Below are positions 30,375-40,460 of a stretch of DNA of 64,000 bases, one piece after another. Each line of letters begins with the position of its first letter. Position 1 is the stretch's first letter. The stretch is taken from positions 1 through 64,000 of the forward strand of contig JAGXGA010000003.1 of the NCBI GenBank assembly GCA_024636975.1, written 5' to 3'. The stretch is from Mariniphaga sp. (GTDB lineage Bacteria; Bacteroidota; Bacteroidia; Bacteroidales; Prolixibacteraceae). The position numbers and the translations under genes are program-made. Below the pieces are notes generated by a model, which made no database searches, was not told where the DNA came from, and saw nothing but the letters and a program-made list of their open reading frames with translations.

Positions 30375-30569
30375 TTATGCCCTGCGCAAAACGTGTCCGC
30401 CGAGCTGAATAACTTGCCGTTTATTCATTGCAATTTCTATACCGGTACGCGACCATCTGCTTAAACGGGGTACAATATTTACCTGCGTTACTGCGTTAGC
30501 TTTTTCCTGCTCTATGTAATATGCAACAGCTATCATGGCTGCTTTTTTCTTTTTTTCGTAAGTAGTCAT
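30375..30569 (-). CDS. small hypothetical protein between carboxyltransferase genes
   Basis: 64-aa ORF, MTTYEKKKKAAMIAVAYYIEQEKANAVTQVNIVPRLSRWSRTGIEIAMNKRQVIQLGGHVLRRA, placed within an otherwise tight operon. Confidence 0.7.
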   Translation of the reverse strand: MTTYEKKKKAAMIAVAYYIEQEKANAVTQVNIVPRLSRWSRTGIEIAMNKRQVIQLGGHVLRRA

Positions 30570-30581
30570 AATAATATATTT

Positions 30582-32138
30582 TTATAATGGAATGTTACCG
30601 TGTTTTTTTGCCGGAAGAACTTCTGTCTTTGTACTCATGGCTTCCAGTGCATCAATTAACCGCATGCGCGTTTCACCGGGGATAATTACTGCATCGATAT
30701 ATCCGCGCTGCGCAGCGAGATACGGTACATTAAATGCTTCTTCGTATTCATTTATTTTTTCCTGGGTTTTTGCTTTTTTATCATCGGCCTGATTTATTTC
30801 CTTACGATAAGTTGAAATTACCTCAACAGCACCCTTTGCTCCCATAACAGCAATTTCGGCTGTAGGCCAGGCGAATACCATATCGGCGCCCAATTGTTTC
30901 GAGCACATAGCCAGGTATGCCCCACCATAATCTTTTCGTATAACCACCGTGAATTTTGGTACAGTGGCTTCAGCATAACTCCAGAGCAATTTTGCTCCAT
31001 GACGGATAATCCCGCCCAGTTCCTGTTGGACTCCCGGCAAATAGCCGGGAACATCTACAAAAGTGACTAAAGGGATGTTAAAAGCATCGCAGGTTCGCAC
31101 AAAGCGGCTGATTTTATCTGAAGCATCAATGTCGAGGCATCCGGCCTGAATTAATGGCTGGTTGCCAATAATACCAACGGACTGATTATTTAACCGTCCA
31201 AATCCGACAATTGCATTCGCAGCGTATTGTTCATGCACCTCGAAAAAACTGTCGTGGTCGAGCACCAATTCAATGATATTCTTCATATCGTAAGGAGTTT
31301 TAGGATCGTCCGGAATAATAGAATCCAACTCCTCACACATGCGTGCCGGATCATCCCCCATTTGAACAACTGGTGCATGCTCCAGATTATTAGACGGAAG
31401 ATAGTTTAGAAGCTCAATGATCGATTCAATGGTTTCTTCATCACTGTCGCAGGCAAAATGTGCATTACCGCTTTTAGTACTGTGAGCCATAGCCCCGCCT
31501 AATTCTTCAAAAGTAGTTTCTTCCCCGGTAACTGTTTTAATAACATAGGGACTGGTAATAAACATGTGACTTTTTTTCTTTACCATGTAAACAAAATCAG
31601 TCATTGCAGGAGAATATACAGCTCCACCGGCACAAGGTCCCATAATGGCAGAAATCTGAGGAATAACGCCCGAGGCCCTGGAGTTTCGCATAAATATTTC
31701 ACCATAGCCCTTTAAAGCATCCACTCCTTCTTCTACACGGGCGCCTCCCGAATCATTCAAACCAACTACAGGGGCTCCTGCTTTTACTGCCAGGTCCATT
31801 ACCTTACAGATTTTTGCAGCATGCATTTCACCTAACGATCCTCCCATTGAGGTAAAATCCTGAGAAAAAGCAAATACGGTGCGGCCATTCACTTTGCCAT
31901 GCCCAACGATAACTCCATCTGAAGGAATATTCACCTTTTCCATTCCAAAATTGGTGGAGCGGTGTTTTACAAGCATGTCAATTTCACGAAAAGTGCCTTT
32001 GTCGTAAAGTAATTCGATCCGTTCGCGGGCTGTCAGCTTACCCTTCTCGTGTTGTTTGGCAACTCTTTCTTCGCCACCCATAGCCAAAGCTTCTTTCCTC
32101 TTTTTCTTTAATAATTCTATTTTTTCTGATACTTTCAT
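30582..32138 (-). CDS. acyl-CoA carboxylase carboxyltransferase subunit (propionyl-CoA carboxylase beta / transcarboxylase 12S type)
   Basis: KQHEKGKLTARERIELLYDKGTFREID, GPCAGGAVYSPAMTDFVYMV, DVPGYLPGVQQELGGIIRHGAKLL and AVMGAKGAVEVI. Confidence 0.94.
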   Translation of the reverse strand: MKVSEKIELLKKKRKEALAMGGEERVAKQHEKGKLTARERIELLYDKGTFREIDMLVKHRSTNFGMEKVNIPSDGVIVGHGKVNGRTVFAFSQDFTSMGGSLGEMHAAKICKVMDLAVKAGAPVVGLNDSGGARVEEGVDALKGYGEIFMRNSRASGVIPQISAIMGPCAGGAVYSPAMTDFVYMVKKKSHMFITSPYVIKTVTGEETTFEELGGAMAHSTKSGNAHFACDSDEETIESIIELLNYLPSNNLEHAPVVQMGDDPARMCEELDSIIPDDPKTPYDMKNIIELVLDHDSFFEVHEQYAANAIVGFGRLNNQSVGIIGNQPLIQAGCLDIDASDKISRFVRTCDAFNIPLVTFVDVPGYLPGVQQELGGIIRHGAKLLWSYAEATVPKFTVVIRKDYGGAYLAMCSKQLGADMVFAWPTAEIAVMGAKGAVEVISTYRKEINQADDKKAKTQEKINEYEEAFNVPYLAAQRGYIDAVIIPGETRMRLIDALEAMSTKTEVLPAKKHGNIPL

Positions 32139-32727
32139 GAAATTCTTTTCTTTTCAAATTGTGTCGCTGGTTTCTGGTGATGTTATTGACCAGACTATTT
32201 CACAATTGTTTTTTACTTTGTTTTAATGCTTCTTTTAAAGAAATTTTTCTTTAATTAATTTAAAAAAATGATAACCCCTTTTTTTATTTACATGATTTAA
32301 ATAGTTTTTCCTTTTAAATAAAGACTTTCTGCTTCGTTGAGCGCTCTTTGTATTCTTTTGCAAATAAAGAATAAAATCTTTAAATAAAAAAATGCACTTG
32401 ATTTACCCAAGTTAAAATTTGTGAATTGCACAGACTTTTATTCGAAAAATCCCGTCAAAAAACAATTGTGAATGGCAGTTTGTGATTGATCATGTTAAAC
32501 AGATATTTTAAGCAATGAATTTCCGGGATTTATTTACGGTTTATAATTAAAACAGGCAATAAAGTTGAAATTCATAAGCAGAAGAAAATTATTATATAAT
32601 TGTTAAATATTTTGACCACCGATGAGTGTCTGCGCGTAAAAAATAAATGCTGTCAAAAAAGGACCTGGTGAATATCGGTTATCCATTTATAACTCCGGGA
32701 AACAATTGTAATATAAATCGAAATAAG

Positions 32728-33375
32728 CTAAATCCAGTTCAGCCTTATATTCAGAATTTTTTCTGATTTTATTATATTTTTTAATCGCTTAACCTTTTCA
32801 TCATGTCCGTGTATTTTTGTTTCGTGCGTTTCTACCAATATAAGGTCAACATCTTTATAAGTCCCATCTTTTATTAATTTTTCCACAACTTCTATTTCAG
32901 CCCCTTCAATGTCCATCTTTATTATTGACACTTTTTCCTCCAACGATTTAATGAATTCCGTCAAATCAATAATCTCAATTTCTAAATAGTTTTCCAGATC
33001 AATGTTGATTTTCTGTTCAATTATTGAAGAACTCACAGTGTAAGCTGCATCATTTTGTTTAACCCTTTCCTCGTGAAAATACATTTTGGCTATTCTATTT
33101 GCCGTGCCTATTCCTTTCTGGTAGCATGTAACATTGGGAAAACTACTTGTGCGTTGTTTTAAGGCTTCAAAAGCCAGGGGATCTGGTTCAAAAGCATAAA
33201 CCTTCACATTTTTCCTTGCAAAAATTAATGTAATCTCACCAACATTAGCACCGCAATCAATAACTGTCGTATTTTTTGAAAGTCCTTTTAAAACTTTTTG
33301 CAAGCGTATATAACTAAAAATATAGGCTCCACGGTTTAGTATTTTCCGTTTTACCAATTGAAAACCAAAACTCAT
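32728..33375 (-). CDS. FkbM family methyltransferase
   Basis: VIDCGANVGEITLIFARKNVKVYAFEPDPLAFEAL and SIIKMDIEGAEIEVVEKLI. Confidence 0.88.
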   Translation of the reverse strand: MSFGFQLVKRKILNRGAYIFSYIRLQKVLKGLSKNTTVIDCGANVGEITLIFARKNVKVYAFEPDPLAFEALKQRTSSFPNVTCYQKGIGTANRIAKMYFHEERVKQNDAAYTVSSSIIEQKINIDLENYLEIEIIDLTEFIKSLEEKVSIIKMDIEGAEIEVVEKLIKDGTYKDVDLILVETHETKIHGHDEKVKRLKNIIKSEKILNIRLNWI

Positions 33376-33555
33376 AATCTTTTACCCTGATTTCTTTTAT
33401 GCTGCATCCGGAAGCAAATGTATACAAATTAGGAATAACTTAACCTGTCATTTTGTTCAATGGCTGATTACCTCCTCCCACCCTTTCGGCAGATACACTT
33501 AACATCCTCCCAAATAATCATGGAAAGGACTAGGTTTATATAAATTCGATGTATA

Positions 33556-33583
33556 TTCGTAGTTTCTTCGTAGTTTCTTCGTA
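33556..33583. repeat. 11-bp tandem repeat TTCGTAGTTTC (2.5 copies)
   Basis: Direct reading: TTCGTAGTTTC TTCGTAGTTTC TTCGTA. Confidence 0.8.
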
Positions 33584-34151
33584 TTAAATTCGCAATTTAT
33601 AGAATATAATACGGAGAAAATACGATTATAATATGAATTTAACTATAGCCAGATATTTAGTAGAACAGTTCTAAAACAAAATTACCCGGTATAAACAATT
33701 GCATTACTGAGGAGTTATATTCACGATGGAAAAATAGCTGAAACAGTTATTTCCTATGGGAGTCAAAATTAAGCAGAGTAATAAGAGAATTGGATAAATT
33801 TATCAAAGGTGTTAAACGATAAGGCTAAAAACATTTAAATACTATAATTCAAACTACAAATTAAAGCAGCATTTAACTTTAAATAAAAAGAAAAAACGAA
33901 CACTAAAATAGTATTCGTTTTAAACTACATAAGTAAATTGTAAGGTGGAGCTGCGGGGAGTACAAACTATCCATTTTTACCCTTTTTGCAATTCCCAGTA
34001 TTTCATGAAAATCACAATGATACCCTTATCGTTATTGACTTTCAAAAATATATGATATTGAATGGTATTTAATGCTGTTGAAATTAATAGCACTTTTATT
34101 TCCTAAATATTTCCTAAATAACTATATTCGTATAACATTTAATTTAGTGCT

Positions 34152-35465
34152 ATGGCAACAGTAAAATACTTTCTTCAGAGCAAAAAGAACCCTGCAACGA
34201 TCTATGTAAGTCTGTCTGTAATGGCAGGAAAAGTTTTTAAACGGAAAACAGAATATTCAATTGACCCTGAAAAGTGGAGTACTGAGACAAATTTGCCCAA
34301 GAAGGGAGGAGATGTAAAACAAAAAAACCTAAAAGTTAAATTAGAAAAGCTAAAAGTACAAATTTTAGAAAATCTTAATGAGATTGAAAATGGTGTGGAA
34401 ATTTCGGGAGACTGGCTGCAAAATCAAATTGATTTATTTGCGGGTAAAATCAAAACAACGGACAAAGACGTCTTAGTAAACTGCATTCAGGATTATATTG
34501 ATTATTTGCCACGTAAAAAACAAACCAATGGAAAAAGAGGCGTTACCTTATCAACAATTAAGAAATACAAAACACTAAAAGTTAAAATTGAAAACTTTCA
34601 GAAACACCGGAATAAGAAGATAACAGTAAAAGATGTTGGGCTGAAATTAATTGATGAACTTGAAAAGTACTTCCTGGAAACCGATAAATTAGGTGAAAAT
34701 ACAACAGGCCGGTACATTAAATTTGTTAAAACGGTGTGCTTATGGGCTAATACCCAAAATAATATTCCTGTACACCCACAGTTAGACCAAATTAAAGGTT
34801 ACACCGAAGAGGCAGCAAAAGTGGTTTTGTCTTTTGACGAACTGGAAACTATAGAAAATACCACATTTAAACGTGAAGCATTGGAAAATGCAAAAGATTG
34901 GCTAATCATCGGTTGTTATATCGGGCAACGCGTTTCAGACCTCTTAACTCTTACAAGCAAAAACATTATGGTTAAAAATGGAGTTGAATTTATTGAACTG
35001 ACACAACAAAAAACTGGAAAATATGTAGTTATTCCGATTCATCATAAAGTAAAAAAAATACTTGAAAAAAGGAATGGCAATTTTCCTTATTATCTTTCGG
35101 ATGTCAAGTTCAATCTTCACATTAAAGATGTTTGTAAAGAAGCCAAAATTAATGAGCCAACACAAGGCGGCAAAATGGTTAAGAATGAAAAAACCAAAAT
35201 AACAAGAAAAGAGTATGGCATATTTCCCAAATGGGAGCTAATTTCAAGTCATGTATGCAGACGTTCGTATGCCACCAACTTTTACGGAGAAATGCCAACA
35301 AGTTGGTTAATTTCCATAACAGCTCATTCCACAGAGAAACAGTTTTTAGAATATGTGGGCAAACCTGCTATTGATACTGCTCACCAAATTGCCGAATTTT
35401 ATGCAAAACTGGCATTACAGGCAAAAAAGGAAACTCAAATGACTTTATTGAGAGAAGCAAAATAA
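34152..35465 (+). CDS. tyrosine site-specific recombinase (Bacteroidota phage/CTn integrase type)
   Basis: SAM-like N-terminal region (Phage_int_SAM_5-like) and catalytic block GCYIGQRVSDLLTLTSKN...SHVCRRSYATNFYGE...ITAHSTEKQFLEYVG. Confidence 0.9.
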   Translation: MATVKYFLQSKKNPATIYVSLSVMAGKVFKRKTEYSIDPEKWSTETNLPKKGGDVKQKNLKVKLEKLKVQILENLNEIENGVEISGDWLQNQIDLFAGKIKTTDKDVLVNCIQDYIDYLPRKKQTNGKRGVTLSTIKKYKTLKVKIENFQKHRNKKITVKDVGLKLIDELEKYFLETDKLGENTTGRYIKFVKTVCLWANTQNNIPVHPQLDQIKGYTEEAAKVVLSFDELETIENTTFKREALENAKDWLIIGCYIGQRVSDLLTLTSKNIMVKNGVEFIELTQQKTGKYVVIPIHHKVKKILEKRNGNFPYYLSDVKFNLHIKDVCKEAKINEPTQGGKMVKNEKTKITRKEYGIFPKWELISSHVCRRSYATNFYGEMPTSWLISITAHSTEKQFLEYVGKPAIDTAHQIAEFYAKLALQAKKETQMTLLREAK

Positions 35466-35493
35466 CGCACAAAGTATTAAAACACGAAGTTTT

Positions 35494-36528
35494 ATGTCGA
35501 AGGAAAAAGATTTTAGATGGCTTGGTTTTAAACTGAGCAGTGGCATTCCAGAAAATATACCATCTTTATATTGTAATAATTTACATGATATTCAAGAGTA
35601 TTTTAATGAACCATATGATGTTCAGTTCAACAAAAATGTTGTCGCTGAAATTGAAAATAATAATTCCGATTTATACTTTCCCCTCGAATTTCTTAATTTT
35701 TTATATAAACAAACTGAGTATGTATTGAGTCGATCTCCCAAAAGAGTTGTGAAACATCTGGACAATCTATTAATAAATCACGGGCAAAGGAGACTATTGT
35801 ACAAAACTTTGATTGACCTGTTGCATATAGAATTAATGATATTACTGAGAATATTTAAAGGACTCAAATTTCATGAAGAATGGAGGATAACACTAAAAAG
35901 AATCGAGTATGAGCTGAGCATATTAGAAGCCCAATTTGAAGAAGCCGAAAAAATGGATGAGTTATGGATTAAATACGATTGGGATAGAATCAAGGTTGAA
36001 TTAAATCAAATAGAATCAATTCAAAATAAGCTGATTTACTTAAATAATCTGAAATATGACTACTTCGTTGATTGCGAAACAGCAAATGAAAAAATCGATT
36101 ATTTAGATATTACTCGTCATTGTGATTTCGAGATAGAAAGACTGCAGAACTTAATGGAAATAGAAAATAGATATCAGGAAGAAACAAATGAAGATAAGGG
36201 TATTCAATTTAATTCACAATATGATAAAGAGCAGTTAATTAAAATTTATAAAAGAACTATTGACAAAAAATTCATAAAGTGTACTGAGGAAGAATTTATC
36301 TCCTGGTTTGATGGATTAGGTACAAAAGCCGATAAAATAAAATGGATTTATAAAAAAGGAGGAAGAAATAATCAACCCAATAGAACTGCATTAAAATACT
36401 ATTGCGAGAAATTAAATCCCGAAATTAAACCTGCGGAAATCAATCTTGCTTTCAACATACAGGTTGATAGTAATAATAAAATTACCTCTGCATATCCAGA
36501 TATTGATAAAATATTCGAGAATCTGTAA
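35494..36528 (+). CDS. hypothetical mobile-element protein
   Basis: Intact 344-aa ORF between the integrase and HTH genes; no domain recognised with confidence. Confidence 0.65.
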   Translation: MSKEKDFRWLGFKLSSGIPENIPSLYCNNLHDIQEYFNEPYDVQFNKNVVAEIENNNSDLYFPLEFLNFLYKQTEYVLSRSPKRVVKHLDNLLINHGQRRLLYKTLIDLLHIELMILLRIFKGLKFHEEWRITLKRIEYELSILEAQFEEAEKMDELWIKYDWDRIKVELNQIESIQNKLIYLNNLKYDYFVDCETANEKIDYLDITRHCDFEIERLQNLMEIENRYQEETNEDKGIQFNSQYDKEQLIKIYKRTIDKKFIKCTEEEFISWFDGLGTKADKIKWIYKKGGRNNQPNRTALKYYCEKLNPEIKPAEINLAFNIQVDSNNKITSAYPDIDKIFENL

Positions 36529-36704
36529 ATATTTTACGACCCTTCACTGAATCCATTAAAGAAGCAGGAGTATTAACTTATAGTTTTTTTTACGACCTCT
36601 TACGATCGTTTACGACCCCCTCAAAGGTCGGATAAAACATTGATCTTAAGTGTTTTATATTATTGAATATTATTTATTTCACATCGAATTTAAAATTTTG
36701 TGAA

Positions 36705-36989
36705 ATGGGTAATAGACGAATACAATTTATTGACAACTCTCCAGAAGAGTTAGAAGAAAAACTTTCATCCCTTCTAAAAAAGGAATTAGAAAGCATCAAA
36801 AAAGAGTTTCAACCAAAGCAGCCAACTGAATTTTTAACGCGTAATGAAACACGTGACCTTTTGAAAGTTGACCTGAGTACAATTCATAATTGGACTAAGA
36901 GAGGAAAACTAAAAGCATACGGCATAGGCAACCGTGTTTATTATCGTCGTGATGAAATAGAAGCAGCAATTAAACCCCTAAACTATTAA
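36705..36989 (+). CDS. helix-turn-helix (excisionase-type) DNA-binding protein
   Basis: FLTRNETRDLLKVDLSTIHNWTKRGKLKAYGIGNRVYYRRDEIEAAI, HTH_17 pattern. Confidence 0.85.
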   Translation: MGNRRIQFIDNSPEELEEKLSSLLKKELESIKKEFQPKQPTEFLTRNETRDLLKVDLSTIHNWTKRGKLKAYGIGNRVYYRRDEIEAAIKPLNY

Positions 36990-36992
36990 TCA

Positions 36993-37544
36993 ATGAGCAT
37001 AAAAGAAAAAAGGCCGCAATTTGCGACCCCATCCAGCAAAACAAAGATACAAAAAAAACCGTATCGTAAATCCTCCGCAGTAAAAGAACTGGAAGCTCTG
37101 GCCAATGCAGCCGCAAGGAAAAAGTTTCCGGAAATACCACAGGAATGGTTAGCACCACGTAAGTATAGAGATGACAGTGCAAACGGTTTAACAAAGTGCA
37201 TCATTGACTTTCTCAAGTTCAAAGGATACCAGGCAGAGCGTATAAATAACACTGGCCGCTTAATTGACAATCAGAAGACTTTCACAGACGTTATAGGCCG
37301 TAAGAGGACCATAGGCCATAAGAGGTGGATAAAAGGCACAGGAACCAAAGGAACCGCCGACATTTCAGCTACAATTGCAGGAAGGTCGGTTAAAATAGAA
37401 GTGAAGTACGGCCGCGACCGCCAGAGCAAAGCACAACGGGAATATCAAAACCAAGTGCAACAGGCAGGTGGTATTTATACTATTGCCACCACGTTCGAAC
37501 AGTTTTTTCAATGGTACAATCAAAAATTTGGTTCTAATGAGTAG
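36993..37544 (+). CDS. putative PD-(D/E)XK / VRR-NUC-like nuclease
   Basis: GTADISATIAGRSVKIEVKYGRDRQSKAQREYQNQVQQAGGIYTIATTFEQF matches the D...ExK...Q pattern of VRR-NUC folds. Confidence 0.6.
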   Translation: MSIKEKRPQFATPSSKTKIQKKPYRKSSAVKELEALANAAARKKFPEIPQEWLAPRKYRDDSANGLTKCIIDFLKFKGYQAERINNTGRLIDNQKTFTDVIGRKRTIGHKRWIKGTGTKGTADISATIAGRSVKIEVKYGRDRQSKAQREYQNQVQQAGGIYTIATTFEQFFQWYNQKFGSNE

Positions 37545-38961
37545 GAAAACAAATAACATTATTTGGGATAATGAAGACTTGCAACCACTTACAGCAGACG
37601 CATTAAGGGAAGAGCCCGATAGATTAAAACAAAAACTTGAAGCAGAAAAGACAGCGAAAGCAAATCCTTTCCCGGTTGAAGTATTCCCAAAACCAATACA
37701 AGAAATAATTACAGCAACTAATGAAAGTTTGAATTTTCCTATTGATTTCATAGGGGCTTCAATGTTATACGCTATCTCTGTTTCAACAGGCAACACCCAC
37801 AAAGTAGAAATAAAGAAAGGTTGGGAGGAAAATGCTGTGTTATACCTCTCCATTGTGGGACGTGCTGGTACTAATAAAAGCCATCCGTTTAGCTTTGCAT
37901 TGAAACCGATTGAAAGAAGAGACAGCCAACAATTCGAAAAGTACCAACAGGAAAAACAGGAATACGACTCTATCATTAACATGACCAAGAAGGAAAGAGA
38001 GCAACAAGGATATAATGGCCCGGTTTTACCTGTTTGGGAACAGCATTTAGTTACTGACTTTACACCTGAAGCCCTAACAGAAGTCCATAAATTCAATAAG
38101 AGAGGTATTGGCGTGTATGCTGATGAGTTAGCAAGCTGGTTTAAGAATTTCAACCGGTATAACAAAGGAAGTGAAGAACAATTTTGGTTAAGTGTGTGGA
38201 GCGGAAAGTCTATTAGGATTAATAGAAAAACAAGTGAACCAATATACATACCGTTGCCATTTATTTCAGTTGCCGGTACGATTCAACCAGGTATTTTAAA
38301 TGAATTGGCAGAGAATAGGACTGAGAATGGTTTTTTGGATAGACTCTTGTTTGTCGTGCCAGATAATTTGAAAAGAGATTACTGGAGCGAAACAGAGTTA
38401 AATCCAATAATAGTTGAAAATTGGAATAACATTATTTCAAGCCTTTTAGATGTGACAATGATTCCGGGTGAAACAAACAATCCACAACCTGAAGTATTAG
38501 AATTTACACCCGAAGCAAAGCAACTTCTATTCGAATGGCAAAGGGAAATGACCGACCAAAGCAACATGTCCGAAAACGAAGCAACAAGCGGTATTTATGC
38601 AAAAATTGAAATGTATGCAATACGATTGGCTCTATGCCTCGAAATGGCACGTTTCGCTTGTGGTGAAAGCAATAAAAGTGCTGTTGGCATTGAGGCGGTA
38701 CAAGGTTCTTTAAGGTTAGTTGAATATTTCAAAAGAACAGCTTTTAAAATACATTCTATTGTTTCAAATGCAAGTCCTTTAGATAAGCTGCCTACCGACA
38801 AACAAGTTTTATACAATAATTTACCAGACACTTTTACAACAAGTGAGGGATTACAGATTGCTAAAAGTTTGGGAATAGCGGAACGTACATTTAAAAGGTT
38901 TTTGACAAACAGAGAACTATTTTATAATCCTACAAGGGGTGAATATGAAAAGCAATTATAA
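37537..38961 (+). CDS. DUF3987-like protein of mobile elements
   Basis: FPIDFIGASMLYAISVSTGNTHKVEIKKGWEENAVLYLSIVGRAGTNKSHPFSFALKPI...GIGVYADELASWFKNFNRY. Start at 37537 overlaps the upstream stop. Confidence 0.78.
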   Translation: MSRKTNNIIWDNEDLQPLTADALREEPDRLKQKLEAEKTAKANPFPVEVFPKPIQEIITATNESLNFPIDFIGASMLYAISVSTGNTHKVEIKKGWEENAVLYLSIVGRAGTNKSHPFSFALKPIERRDSQQFEKYQQEKQEYDSIINMTKKEREQQGYNGPVLPVWEQHLVTDFTPEALTEVHKFNKRGIGVYADELASWFKNFNRYNKGSEEQFWLSVWSGKSIRINRKTSEPIYIPLPFISVAGTIQPGILNELAENRTENGFLDRLLFVVPDNLKRDYWSETELNPIIVENWNNIISSLLDVTMIPGETNNPQPEVLEFTPEAKQLLFEWQREMTDQSNMSENEATSGIYAKIEMYAIRLALCLEMARFACGESNKSAVGIEAVQGSLRLVEYFKRTAFKIHSIVSNASPLDKLPTDKQVLYNNLPDTFTTSEGLQIAKSLGIAERTFKRFLTNRELFYNPTRGEYEKQL

Positions 38962-39070
38962 TCAAATGGCATTTGGCACAACTGACATTAACGGCACAAA
39001 TGGCCTTGGGATAAATGACAATTATGCCTGAAGTGCCACTTGTGCCATGTGCCAATTAAAACAACAAAAC

Positions 39071-40303
39071 ATGAACAAACATAGATACACATTAGCATCA
39101 AACAAAGTTCCAAAAACAAATTGCCCTCAATGCGGAGCAAAGAAGCATTGGCAACGATATATTGATATTGAAACAGGAGAAGTATTGCCAGAACAGCATG
39201 GACGTTGCGACAATGAGCAGAAATGCGGACATTGGGTAACACCTAAAGATACAGGTTATGCAAAAAAGATTTGGGAACAGGAAAGAGGCAACTATTCTGA
39301 ATTACCGAACAACATGAAACCACGGCGCATGAGAATTAACCCAAAGCCCAAACTGAAGACAGTCTATTTTAACTTTGAAACGTTCCTGCAAACACTGAAG
39401 CCGGAGCGTTATAAAAAGAACAAATTTATTCAAAACCTACTTAATCGGGTAAAATTCCCATTTGAAGACAGTGATATTACAAAGGTGATTAAGCTATACC
39501 GGTTAGGAACAATCTCAAAAGGTTATAGAGCCGGAGCAGTTACTTTTCCTTTTATTGATAACATGAACCGTGTGACAGCCATTCAGGTTAAAGAATTCGA
39601 CATAGCAAACCACACTATCAGCACTGACTTTTTACATTCAATAATCGAAAAGCACCATATCAAGAAAGGCAAACCATTACCTAAATGGGTTAAGGCGTAT
39701 GCTAAACAAGATAAACTGGTATCCTGTTTGTTTGGTGAACACCTTCTATGCAAATACCCTTTAAATCCTGTAGCGCTTGTTGAAGCACCCAAAACAGCTA
39801 TCTACGGAACATTGTATTTTGGAATACCTGAAAGTCCTGAGTGCCTAATATGGCTGGCCGTTTATAACAAGAGTAGCTTCTCATTAGAAAAGGTTAGAGC
39901 ATTACAAGGCAGAGAGGTCTATATTTTCCCAGACCTATCAAAAGATGGCAGTACCTTTAAAGAATGGAAAGACAAAGCCAAAAGTTTTGAAAACGAATTA
40001 CCCGGTACCAGGTTTATTTTCTCAGATATATTAGAACGTATGGCACCCAATGAAGACAAACAAAAAGGGATGGATTTAGCGGACTACCTGATACAACATG
40101 ATTGGAGAAAGCTTAGAAAGCATAAGAGAAAAGAGTCACATGAGAAATTGCCTGAACCTCCTGTATTAAAAGAAAAAGTTGAACCTGTAATACGCAAATA
40201 TCAAACTGTTGCAGAAGTATTCGATATTATGAAAGAAAAGTGGGGTGATAATATACCATCCAATTTTTTGGGTATAAAGGCCGGAATTTGGAAAACACAA
40301 TGA
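39071..40303 (+). CDS. DUF6371-like primase/toprim-type protein with N-terminal zinc ribbon
   Basis: NCPQCGAKKHWQRYIDIETGEVLPEQHGRCDNEQKCGHW zinc-binding region and toprim-like VALVEAPKTAIYGTLYFGI...VYIFPDLSKDG. MNKHRYTL start preferred over the ORF start at 39047. Confidence 0.68.
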   Translation: MNKHRYTLASNKVPKTNCPQCGAKKHWQRYIDIETGEVLPEQHGRCDNEQKCGHWVTPKDTGYAKKIWEQERGNYSELPNNMKPRRMRINPKPKLKTVYFNFETFLQTLKPERYKKNKFIQNLLNRVKFPFEDSDITKVIKLYRLGTISKGYRAGAVTFPFIDNMNRVTAIQVKEFDIANHTISTDFLHSIIEKHHIKKGKPLPKWVKAYAKQDKLVSCLFGEHLLCKYPLNPVALVEAPKTAIYGTLYFGIPESPECLIWLAVYNKSSFSLEKVRALQGREVYIFPDLSKDGSTFKEWKDKAKSFENELPGTRFIFSDILERMAPNEDKQKGMDLADYLIQHDWRKLRKHKRKESHEKLPEPPVLKEKVEPVIRKYQTVAEVFDIMKEKWGDNIPSNFLGIKAGIWKTQ

Positions 40304-40334
40304 AAACATGTTAAGATGAGACTTTTAAACCATC

Positions 40335-40460
40335 ATAATACTGATGTAACCTCCTAACAGATAATCAGTAAGTACATGAACTATTCATTATTTGTTACAA
40401 AAAAGTATAGCCTGTTTTTTCCACATAGACGGTCTATAGACTTTTGGTGGACTGTTTGTA
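40335..40460. repeat. noncoding module A, diverged copy of 63877-64000
   Basis: Shared blocks ATACTGATGTAAC, TTTGTnACAA, AAGTATAGnCT and ATAGACnnTCnATAGACTTTnnGTGGACTGnnTGTA, in the same order and spacing. Confidence 0.8.

Noticed and set aside
33690-33830. Possible gene remnant upstream of the integrase (fragments such as LLRSYIHDGKIAETVISYGSQN)
   Set aside because: Fragments in different frames are too short to assign to any family.
37365-38249. Antisense ORF of 294 aa opposite the DUF3987-like gene
   Set aside because: Long but rich in Ser/Cys/Phe/Leu as expected of a shadow frame; the + strand frame shows a conserved mobile-element protein.
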